Assembly (NCBI GenBank): GCA_030849805.1
Contig: JASANZ010002092.1
Coordinates: forward strand, 1-44,265
Direction of reading: 5' to 3'
DNA from: Sergeia podlipaevii
Taxonomy: Eukaryota > Euglenozoa > Kinetoplastea > Trypanosomatida > Trypanosomatidae
DNA length: 44,265 bases
Made by a program: the position numbers and the translations under genes. Below the pieces are notes generated by a model. It was given only the letters and a program-made list of their open reading frames with translations. It made no database searches and was not told where the DNA came from. How positions within the stretch are numbered: the stretch's first letter is position 1; the number at the start of each line of letters is the position of its first letter. This document shows, one piece after another, positions 27,307 through 35,207 of this stretch.

Positions 27307-29169
27307 TTACTGTCTCAACTTCGCCATACCTTCCGCATTCCCCTCCAGTGTTGTCCCTACAGCCGCTGTAGCAGCAGCAGCGGCAGCTTCTCGCAGCGCC
27401 TTCGCCTTCGCCGCCGCTGTCATTCTCTCTGCTTTCAAGAGCTTCTTCTGTTCCTGGTGGGGAAGGGCCAGGCGCCAGTCTAGTATGCGGTCCGCTAACG
27501 CGCTGGCAATCGTCACTCCATAGTAGCGGCGAGTATCTTCCCACTTCTCGCCGCACCGAAAGTAACGACGGAAGAGCAGGTTGTCCAGCCAGCCGTGGCT
27601 CCATGGGTTGACGCCACAAAAACGTGTGCGCTTCGCGTAACAGCCCTTCAGCATCTCAACCGTCATGAGACCCCTAAAGCGCATATACAGGTGTCCCAGC
27701 AGGACAGTAGAAAAGAACAATCCAAAGCCAAAGACGGAGATGTACGTCACAATGGGTGCCCAGTAAAGCTCGTTGAATGTATCCAACACGTTCTTGCTAG
27801 GATTGACGATCATATAGTGAACGCTGATCGCGATGGATAGCACAAAATGATAGAGCCCCAGCAAGTGCAGAAGAAGCAGACACCACATAAAGAAGACGTA
27901 GTTATTCTTGCCAATACAGCAATTCGTCCAGACGCAATGATGGTCGAAGCCATCAACACAGTTGTCACACGCCTTGCAGTGGTGAGTGCGGGGACTTTTG
28001 AAAATGCGGCAGGTGCGGCAAAAGGTAAGAGGGAAGGTCACCACGGGAGTCCTCTCAAGCTCCTCATCAGTTGGTGGCGGCGGTTGGTCGTTCAAGAGTT
28101 CGCCCGTTTCAGAAACAAAGTATCGTCTATTAGAAAACAGTATTGCAGCACCACCACCACCTGCACCGGCGGCTGCAGCAGCAGCAGCTCCCTCCTCGTC
28201 TCCAGCCTTCGCCCCCGCAACAGCCAACCGCGTCCGCCTCTTCTCCTCGCGCTTCCTCGCCTCCTTGATCACCTCCCTCGCGTTAGGTGTAGGGACAGCT
28301 ACTACGATGATGTCACCAAGATCCTTTATGTCATCCCTCGTGCGTCTCGGTACAATACCGGGTTCAGCAAAGGCGCAGATGAGCATAAAGAGAATAACGA
28401 CCAAGTAGAGCAGCCAGGACACAAGTAGGCACGCCCAATGGCCGTGCTTGCGATACCCAATTGTCGCCATCACTGAGGGAAGCGACAAGCACACTAAAAG
28501 AATCAGCGGCACCCACCAGTTGTGGCCTGTTACAAGGCGCAAAACTCTTCGCTTGTTGCAATTTGGACTGTCGGAGGAGACGTGACCGACGGTGCCAAAG
28601 ACAACCATTCGGTCTGAATAGGGCACTGTAGGGCCGTAGGCAGACCAGCCCGCCTTGGAGAGCTCCTGCCCAAGGCCGCAGCGGTACGCGTCTAAGGAGG
28701 CAGCCGCGGCATGAAGCTCCTCTACTGTTTGTGGCACTTGCAAGTCGTTGTAAGACGCTACAGAAGAGCTATCTGTAGAACGCGTAACAGAAATATACGC
28801 ATCTGAGGCTTTATTGCTAGACACGTGGTGCCCCGTGGACTCTGTAGAGATTCCTGAACCACTGCATGCAACGTAGTCGCCATGGCGTGCAGAGGTTGCC
28901 GCTGGTGCTGCCGTTTCGGCACCGAAAGCTGCTGCTGAGGGATGCAACGGGTTAATTGATGTCCTCGTCTCACCTCTACCGCACTCTGTATTCTCGTAAA
29001 CACCGCAAGTGTTCCCTGCTAAGCTATCGTTCTGTGTATGAAAAGCAGTTTCAACGTTGTGGCGGGCGGTGGGCGGGTTCTGAGATAATGCTGAGTTGCG
29101 TGCCGTTTGTGGGAGAGTCGAAAGCACATCAGTGGGCAGATAATTCCCGTCTTTACCAGAAAGTGACAT
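27307..29169 (-). CDS. DHHC-type palmitoyltransferase
   Basis: The 620-residue protein has a disordered N-terminal ~200 residues rich in Ser, Thr and Ala. Two membrane spans follow (about 217-237 and 247-267), then a cytosolic loop with an Ala/Gly run (about 328-342). Next comes the cysteine-rich domain CRTCRIFKSPRTHHCKACDNC with DHHC at 409-412, and two more spans (about 424-447 and 470-492). A Cys-rich CCIGKNNY motif follows the DHHC. The enzyme transfers palmitate to cysteines of proteins at Golgi, endosomal or flagellar membranes; the exact site cannot be read. The canonical TTxE motif after the last span is not obvious. The C-terminal tail is basic, with a long Ala-rich helix. The stop is TAA. 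Family assignment is certain. Confidence 0.96.
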   Translation of the reverse strand: MSLSGKDGNYLPTDVLSTLPQTARNSALSQNPPTARHNVETAFHTQNDSLAGNTCGVYENTECGRGETRTSINPLHPSAAAFGAETAAPAATSARHGDYVACSGSGISTESTGHHVSSNKASDAYISVTRSTDSSSVASYNDLQVPQTVEELHAAAASLDAYRCGLGQELSKAGWSAYGPTVPYSDRMVVFGTVGHVSSDSPNCNKRRVLRLVTGHNWWVPLILLVCLSLPSVMATIGYRKHGHWACLLVSWLLYLVVILFMLICAFAEPGIVPRRTRDDIKDLGDIIVVAVPTPNAREVIKEARKREEKRRTRLAVAGAKAGDEEGAAAAAAAGAGGGGAAILFSNRRYFVSETGELLNDQPPPPTDEELERTPVVTFPLTFCRTCRIFKSPRTHHCKACDNCVDGFDHHCVWTNCCIGKNNYVFFMWCLLLLHLLGLYHFVLSIAISVHYMIVNPSKNVLDTFNELYWAPIVTYISVFGFGLFFSTVLLGHLYMRFRGLMTVEMLKGCYAKRTRFCGVNPWSHGWLDNLLFRRYFRCGEKWEDTRRYYGVTIASALADRILDWRLALPHQEQKKLLKAERMTAAAKAKALREAAAAAATAAVGTTLEGNAEGMAKLRQ

Positions 29170-29935
29170 CTGAGCAGCGCCGTATTTAGTTCCCCTGTAA
29201 CTATTTTTTTTTCCCTTTATTGATAAGGGCCCCTTTTATGTTGAATGGCAATCAATAAGGAAGAGGAATATAAATCTCGCGGGCAGGGAGGAGGAGGGAG
29301 GGAGATGTGTGTTGCACTTCCTCCTGCCTCGTAGATTTATTTTAAAAAAAATTGTATATAAGAAAATGAAAAGTATTCAGCTATGAGTGTAATGATCTGC
29401 AAGTTGGACACAGATGACTTGGGAAGTGGAATGTTAAGTACTATACTGTGTATTATATTCACATATAACTCTTTTTTAAAAAAGCAGTGAAGGAAAAAGT
29501 ACGAAAAGAGGGGTGAGGCACACCTTTAATCCCCACTTCTCGTCAAAGAATGATTCAAGGGGGATATTAAAAAAAAAAAAAGAGAAAACACCGCGTGAGT
29601 ACGTGTGCGTTTTGTTCACAATGATACAAACGCGTGTATGCAGGGTAGTTTCTCTGTTAATGCTTGAAATATAGATAAAACAGTGTGTGCATGTGAAGCA
29701 AAGAAAAAAAAAAGAAGAAAAAGACAAAATGAAATACACTTATTGATAAGGTATAGAAAACAAGAAGGGCAGACTGAAATCTTCCTGTTAATTTTCTTCC
29801 CAACTACCAGGTGTGTTGCTCTCAACCATTATTTTTTTTAATGAAGTGTGTATGTATGTGTGCGCATGTACTTTTGTATTCAGCAATGTGAACGGCAGCT
29901 ACTGACAACAGCCAAAAAAAGAGGGGGTCAAATAT
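29170..29935. other. Intergenic, AT-rich; no gene seen
   Basis: This spacer lies between the 1528-residue gene and the DHHC gene. It contains the acceptor at 29276-29304, A-runs near 29570-29581 and 29704-29713, and TG-rich stretches near 29585-29605. No coding frame was recognised. Confidence 0.6.
29276..29304 (-). promoter_or_regulatory. Predicted trans-splice acceptor for the DHHC gene
   Basis: A C/T-rich tract on the coding strand (complement of 29281-29304) is followed by GCCCGCGAG with AG at 29276-29277. The leader is about 106 nt. Confidence 0.45.
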
Positions 29936-32900
29936 TTAACTTCTGCTTGCATCTTCTTCGCGACTCAGCAGCAACATCTGCGACGGTAGCCACAAGCACC
30001 GTGCAGCCACCCCACCATCTCCCACATCAGCCCTGCCACTCTTGCATCTCGCATCGCAGTACGACACGAGCTCGCTTGCTGACATGGGCGCCTTATCAGG
30101 AGTAGCAGCAGAAGTGGGAGATACAAGTGTCGCCGCTTGTGAGTGCGTGCTGCTTCGCAACCGTGGTGGGCCCAGCCTCAAGAGTCGCACAGGTCCACCA
30201 CCAGAACCACCACCGCTGTCGCTGTTGCCCAGTGTTGAGAAAAGTGAAGACTTCCTTTCATTCTCCGCCTTTACACGCGCGTTGTCCTCAGCAGCACTGG
30301 CGAGTGCCGCCCTCGCTCGCCTCAAGCACAGGGCAGTAGTTGGGCCTACAGGGAATTCCCCGGGCCCCAAGCACCGAGTGACCTCCGCCTTTGCTTCATG
30401 CTTACTCTGCAGCGGTTCGCAGTGTTGCCGCTTCCACCAATCAAGAAGCAACCCAGTCATCTGTGGATCCATAATACTCTCGCAGAGAGTCTTGCGTACC
30501 GCCTCGGGTCTTCCCAAGCAACGAAGAGTTTCACGTTCCTTATAGGAAAGGCCATCCGTCGCTGCAGAGAAAGCCCGCTCATCGCCAGTGCGAGAGGCGC
30601 TGCTACCCTCGTGTCTCGCAACTCCTCTCTTCTCGGACTCTGATGCTAGATGCTGAGCATTCGCGAGTCGCTTGGTGCCGTAGTGCCTCGCAACCTCCCA
30701 CACAGCGGCAGGAGCATCTCGTAACGCCTGCAACACCGCGTCAGACTTCCACTTGCTGCTGCCCGTCTCGGAAGTAGCCATGCCCTCCATAAGCAATCGA
30801 CTGAGAAGGCCACGATAGGCTCCCACCACGGCTGGGTCAAGCAACTCCACGTCGCTGTCCACGTTGCCATGCATGGCATGTGCAGCGTTAAGATGAAGTA
30901 CCGCTCTACGCGTCGTGCGCACTAGATCGGGGCAGGTAGCCGCCACAAGGCATACTCCTAGCAAGTGTTTGAGTACCGCAGCAGCGCGTGTAGTGCTTTC
31001 GACAAGACAAGCAGCCTCTGCATGCTTCTCCTTGGTATCCACTTCGTCGGCAGCGCCTTCCTCATGAGCAGCAGCAATCCTTGGTATTTTTGACTTTCGA
31101 CCTCTGCGACTTTTTTCTGGTTGGCCGGCGCCGCCACCTGAGCCAGCACCAGTACCAGTGGCAGCAGAAGACGCTGGCCTAGAAGACGCTACAATATCGC
31201 GGTGGCTGGCAGCCCTCAGAGATTCCCAAAAAGCAGAGCTGTACTCCACATCGCCCTCCACCAGGGGAGAAGCGCTGGACTTGTCAAAAACCACAAGCGG
31301 AAGCTTCTGCAGCTGCTGAGCCGCCACAAGTAGTTGAGGCTTATCACTATCCACGCGTGATGCTTTTTCTCTGGCACCAGCGGCAGCAAGGTCAGAAGAA
31401 AGGGCGGCTCGCTCCTCGACCTCATCAATGTCCTCATCCCTTCTGCGTCGTTTTCGCGCTACTTTAGCCCCATGTGACCTCGCAGCTGTTGGTGAGGCAG
31501 TAGCAGCGGCGGCAGTGGACCCACACCCACCCTGAGGGCCCACCATAGCTGCGTCAAATGCTGCCGCATCACCGATCATGAGGGTAGTACGCTGGGTCGT
31601 TCCCTTTAAGCAAGACACAACGGAGAGGTCCCACGAGAAGGGCGTCACCTGAAGTAGTCTGGCGCGCGTCACGGTGTGATGCGGCTGAGGTTGATGAAGG
31701 CGCTGGCGCTTGTCAGTGGTGGCATGAAACCCATCACGCCCCTCCAACGCCTGCGAGTCGCTGTTATCGTGCTCAATTGCAAAGAGAAGGAAGAAAAGGG
31801 GCAGCGTGAAGGTGGTGGCGGCGGCGGCTGCAGAGAGTGCCTTGGTGACTGCCTTGGGGGAGCGCCAGAGCAGCGAGGTTTGAAAGAATAAGGGAGTGTC
31901 TGTCAAGTCCGCGCTCACTCCAGAGGAAATCTGTCCTTTAAAGAAGGTGTAAGGAGAGGCGGCAGAAGTCGCTGCAGTTGCAACAAGAGAAGGGGGAGGG
32001 AGAGAAAAGAAACATGTGCCTGTCATCCATCGCTGCTGGCACAGTATAGTAGCGGCCATCGCCGAGAGTGGAGTCACGGTCCTAGGCTCGGAGCGGCTCG
32101 TAGAGTCAATGGCGGTCAGCAACGTGGTGAGCACGCCGATGTACGGATTAGCAAGCTGTGACTGAAAGAAGGGGTTGGACTGAATCCACAACGCCTTGTA
32201 TGTGACTCGCGTGTACTGTTCCAGAAGCAGTGGCATCAATAAAGAAAAAAACGGGTAGTCCGATGTTTTCGCAAATGGGAAATGAGACCTTGCAAGACGA
32301 GAAGAGGCAAGTACCGCAGGTTTCAGCAGCACCTGTTCCCTTTGAAACAGCATCGCCGCATCCAGCGCACTGCTGGTCGCACTTGTACATACCCGATGCA
32401 TGGCGACTGCAAGTGCAAGCACCTTAACGTCAACCCGACGGTCTAGCCATCCAGCATCCATATTCACAACTGCAGCTCTTGTGTCCTTTTGCAGAAGGTT
32501 TAGCAGCAGCTGCCGCTCCACAACGGCAGATATCAGAGCCAGCTTGGCTCGAACAGACACAACTGTGTGCCTCTCCAGTGCAGCACGAACTGTCTCCTCT
32601 GAAAAGACAAGCGTGTCGGTAGTCGCAGAAACGCCTCTGCCCATAGCTAAGAAAAGATTACTGTGGTGAGTCACGACCACCTGGATACACGTGGGTGCAT
32701 TACGCCAATGTGGCGTAAGGCGCGACATGTACCGCAGCTGCTCTCGCAAGAAGGTATCAAGGAACTCAACTAGTGCGTGATCACAATCAAGAAAGAGGTA
32801 GCGTAGTACAATGTGCGATGTACCATCAGAAGAGCGTTGATTGCCCTGATATGGAGCAACAAGCTCAGCGCAAAAACTGGTATCTACACCACAACCATTA

Positions 32901-34522
32901 CCAATATTGATGCGCCATTGCTCAGCTCGGTGGACACGAAGAACCCACGTGCGGTCACCGATAGCGACAGCCACTGGAGCAGCAGGAGATGATGACGCAA
33001 GAGCGCGTGGCACAAGAACAGCCCGCATAGTAGAAGTGGTGCCTGCAGTCGTCCATGCGTCTCTTGCTGTCTCAGCGGAAAGAGGTGAGGGAAGAAAAGA
33101 TGAAAGTAGCAAGAGCTTCTGCTGCTGCTGCAACCCCGCAAGCGCCTCATCCAACACAAGCGAGGCCACTCGTACCTCTGGCAGTTCACTCACACTCAGT
33201 ACCACACAATTTTCACCAGTGCCCTGATCTCCTTGCGTTTCATCAAAATGGCAAATGAGAGGACACAGAAGGCACCGCAGCTGTTCTTGCGCCATAAGCA
33301 AGTCAGTACGAGAGACACCGTAGGTATCTGAATCGCGAAGAGGAGTAGATGTACACAGAAGTGGCCCCAAGGGGGTCCCCTGCGTCGTCTTCTCAGCGCT
33401 TCCTCGTAGGTCACGCGTGCGGAAACGGACACAGCACGCATCGAGCGACAACTCCCTCTCCTCCTCATCCGCTTGAGTGCCATCGATAACTTTGAAAAAC
33501 GCGCGTCTCGTATCAACCGTAAGAATATACACCTCCCCTCCACAGAGCCGGAGCACATCCGCGGCAGAAAGCTCCTCAGTAATAGTCCTCTTCGGCAATG
33601 ATTCTTTATGTGTGAAAGAAGCAGATGAGGCAGTCTTGCTCGATACCACAGGTAACAAATTGCCTTCCCTCACTGTGTCAGCAGGTGCCTCGCGTTTTCT
33701 CCCGATGTTCGCCTCAGGTGAAGAAGGCTTCACGGCCTCTGTGGGACGTCGCAGCTGCAAGCGACGGGCAAGAGGCCTCGTAACTGACGCAGCATCGTCT
33801 GTGGGTGAAGCATCTACCGTGGGCTGAGTTTTCCCAACTGAGCTGGCCTCTTCACCCACTATAGGCCTTCCATCCGTCGCTTCGTCTCTCCCAACTATAT
33901 TCACTTCTGCCGTTTCTGCACTGTCACCTTCCCTTCCGCTTGACTCTGCATCCGTCTCCTCCTCCCTCTCCCCGTCGCCAGCATCGTTAGAGTCCAGCAT
34001 GAGTGTAAGGATAAAGTCCTCACCTTCTTCCTCTGCCTCTACCCCCATTTCCTCCCCTTTGTGGCTCACTGTAGCGGTCAAGGAAAGGCCGCCCGCTGTC
34101 TGTGCCACACACAACGACTTTGAGGTCGCTAAATGGGCACTACTGGAGGAGGCGCAGAGGGCGTCGGACACACCTGGAGCAACACCGGCTGGAGCCTCAG
34201 TTGTCAAAGACACACCTCCGGTGTGCCTTCTCAGTGTGAAGCTTTCAGGATCTACAGTCTGCACACGCATTGTGTCCACTGTGCTATCACCTGTAGCCTC
34301 TGCACTTTCAGAAGGAGTTACTCCAATGCATGTTTCGCGCAGCTCTACCGCCTCTACTACGTGAAAAGGAGAAAGAAAAAGAGCCAGATGTAGCTTTCCG
34401 TCCTCACGCAGCCGAGGTATATCGTGCAGCGTCAGACCACCTTCACTTGCTAGCTGATATCTAGAAAAGTCGCCACATGTGAGTCTAATGGACGCTTCTA
34501 GAGGGATTAGACTCCCCGGCAT
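29936..34522 (-). CDS. Large protein of unknown function, with nuclear-localisation-like basic clusters
   Basis: I do not recognise a family for this 1528-residue protein. Residues about 1-100 look folded. A long acidic, Ser/Glu-rich stretch (about 165-290) follows, then mixed folded segments from about 310 to 860 with long Leu/Val-rich helices, for example near VRAKLALISAVVERQLLLNLL. After these comes a low-complexity region with basic clusters (KVARKRRRRDEDIDE and KSRRGRKSKIPR) that look like nuclear-localisation signals. The C-terminal ~300 residues are helical, with MTGLLLDWWKRQH, and end in a Gly/Ser-rich tail. A nuclear role is inference from the basic clusters only. The ATG at 34522 follows an acceptor AG 23 nt upstream, which excludes the hydrophobic upstream extension. 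The stop is TAA. Confidence 0.85.
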   Translation of the reverse strand: MPGSLIPLEASIRLTCGDFSRYQLASEGGLTLHDIPRLREDGKLHLALFLSPFHVVEAVELRETCIGVTPSESAEATGDSTVDTMRVQTVDPESFTLRRHTGGVSLTTEAPAGVAPGVSDALCASSSSAHLATSKSLCVAQTAGGLSLTATVSHKGEEMGVEAEEEGEDFILTLMLDSNDAGDGEREEETDAESSGREGDSAETAEVNIVGRDEATDGRPIVGEEASSVGKTQPTVDASPTDDAASVTRPLARRLQLRRPTEAVKPSSPEANIGRKREAPADTVREGNLLPVVSSKTASSASFTHKESLPKRTITEELSAADVLRLCGGEVYILTVDTRRAFFKVIDGTQADEEERELSLDACCVRFRTRDLRGSAEKTTQGTPLGPLLCTSTPLRDSDTYGVSRTDLLMAQEQLRCLLCPLICHFDETQGDQGTGENCVVLSVSELPEVRVASLVLDEALAGLQQQQKLLLLSSFLPSPLSAETARDAWTTAGTTSTMRAVLVPRALASSSPAAPVAVAIGDRTWVLRVHRAEQWRINIGNGCGVDTSFCAELVAPYQGNQRSSDGTSHIVLRYLFLDCDHALVEFLDTFLREQLRYMSRLTPHWRNAPTCIQVVVTHHSNLFLAMGRGVSATTDTLVFSEETVRAALERHTVVSVRAKLALISAVVERQLLLNLLQKDTRAAVVNMDAGWLDRRVDVKVLALAVAMHRVCTSATSSALDAAMLFQREQVLLKPAVLASSRLARSHFPFAKTSDYPFFSLLMPLLLEQYTRVTYKALWIQSNPFFQSQLANPYIGVLTTLLTAIDSTSRSEPRTVTPLSAMAATILCQQRWMTGTCFFSLPPPSLVATAATSAASPYTFFKGQISSGVSADLTDTPLFFQTSLLWRSPKAVTKALSAAAAATTFTLPLFFLLFAIEHDNSDSQALEGRDGFHATTDKRQRLHQPQPHHTVTRARLLQVTPFSWDLSVVSCLKGTTQRTTLMIGDAAAFDAAMVGPQGGCGSTAAAATASPTAARSHGAKVARKRRRRDEDIDEVEERAALSSDLAAAGAREKASRVDSDKPQLLVAAQQLQKLPLVVFDKSSASPLVEGDVEYSSAFWESLRAASHRDIVASSRPASSAATGTGAGSGGGAGQPEKSRRGRKSKIPRIAAAHEEGAADEVDTKEKHAEAACLVESTTRAAAVLKHLLGVCLVAATCPDLVRTTRRAVLHLNAAHAMHGNVDSDVELLDPAVVGAYRGLLSRLLMEGMATSETGSSKWKSDAVLQALRDAPAAVWEVARHYGTKRLANAQHLASESEKRGVARHEGSSASRTGDERAFSAATDGLSYKERETLRCLGRPEAVRKTLCESIMDPQMTGLLLDWWKRQHCEPLQSKHEAKAEVTRCLGPGEFPVGPTTALCLRRARAALASAAEDNARVKAENERKSSLFSTLGNSDSGGGSGGGPVRLLRLGPPRLRSSTHSQAATLVSPTSAATPDKAPMSASELVSYCDARCKSGRADVGDGGVAARCLWLPSQMLLLSREEDASRS

Positions 34523-34545
34523 CCCAAAACGATATGCAAGTGAAA

Positions 34546-34566
34546 CTACAAGATAGCAAAAAAAAA
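34546..34566 (-). promoter_or_regulatory. Predicted trans-splice acceptor for the 1528-residue gene
   Basis: The coding strand reads TTTTTTTTTGCTATCTTGTAG with AG at 34546-34547. The leader is 23 nt. This decides the start at 34522 over longer upstream frames. Confidence 0.6.
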
Positions 34567-34985
34567 CTCCTTTCAGGTGGCAAGGACAGTAAAGCAAAAA
34601 AATACTTGATATTACAAAAATGATGGAAAGCAACGTAACGTTGATTTATTTATTTTTATTGCAGTTGAGGAGCTGCCTCCTTCCCGCCTTAGCTGCCTGT
34701 GTGTACTCTAGATTTATATATTTGAATAATGAAAGAGCACAAGTATTAGAAAATGAGAAAGAGGGGAAGGAGAGAATATTAGCAAGGGTAAAAATAAAGT
34801 CAACTTCCACTTTTCCTATATATATATGTATTGACATGAACTTGCGCTTGTGTCCTTGCGTTCTTTGATCCTTTTAGCATCAGGGAAATGTTTCCCCGTT
34901 TCATTTGTATTTTTCTTTTGTACTGGTGTTGTTTATTGTAAGCATATGTGCCTTCGCAAAAGGCTTGCTTGACACTCTCTTCTTT

Positions 34986-34990
<5 letters not shown>

Positions 34991-35018
<28 letters not shown>
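34991..35018. repeat. (AT)14 microsatellite
   Basis: Twenty-eight nt of perfect AT repeat in intergenic DNA between NOM1 and the 1528-residue gene. Confidence 0.9.
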
Positions 35019-35021
<3 letters not shown>

Positions 35022-35207
35022 CATGTCAAAAGGAGAAATGCATTTTTTCCCCTCAAAGACACCTATACTTGCCTCTTCGAAAAAAAAAAAAAACTTCTCA
35101 TTAGAGACTTCATCTTTATACGTTTTAATGCTACTAGGGCCCACTGTCCGATACTCGCCGCGCCTCCTTAGTCAGAGTTATCATGTTACTTAATATTATT
35201 ATAGCCA

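Larger units (their letters stand above)
34523..35207. other. Intergenic, AT-rich with a long AT microsatellite
   Basis: This is the spacer between NOM1 and the 1528-residue gene. It holds the acceptor at 34546-34566, an (AT)14 run at 34991-35018 and an A13 run near 35081-35093. No gene was found. Confidence 0.65.

Noticed and set aside
27095..27619. Minus-strand frame of 174 codons overlapping the 3' end of the DHHC gene
   Set aside because: It is a second frame of the DHHC coding sequence that then continues into low-complexity 3' DNA. No family match.
34523..34633. Hydrophobic N-terminal signal on the 1528-residue protein
   Set aside because: The acceptor at 34546-34547 lies inside it, so the mature mRNA starts after it. 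The hydrophobicity comes from T-rich DNA.
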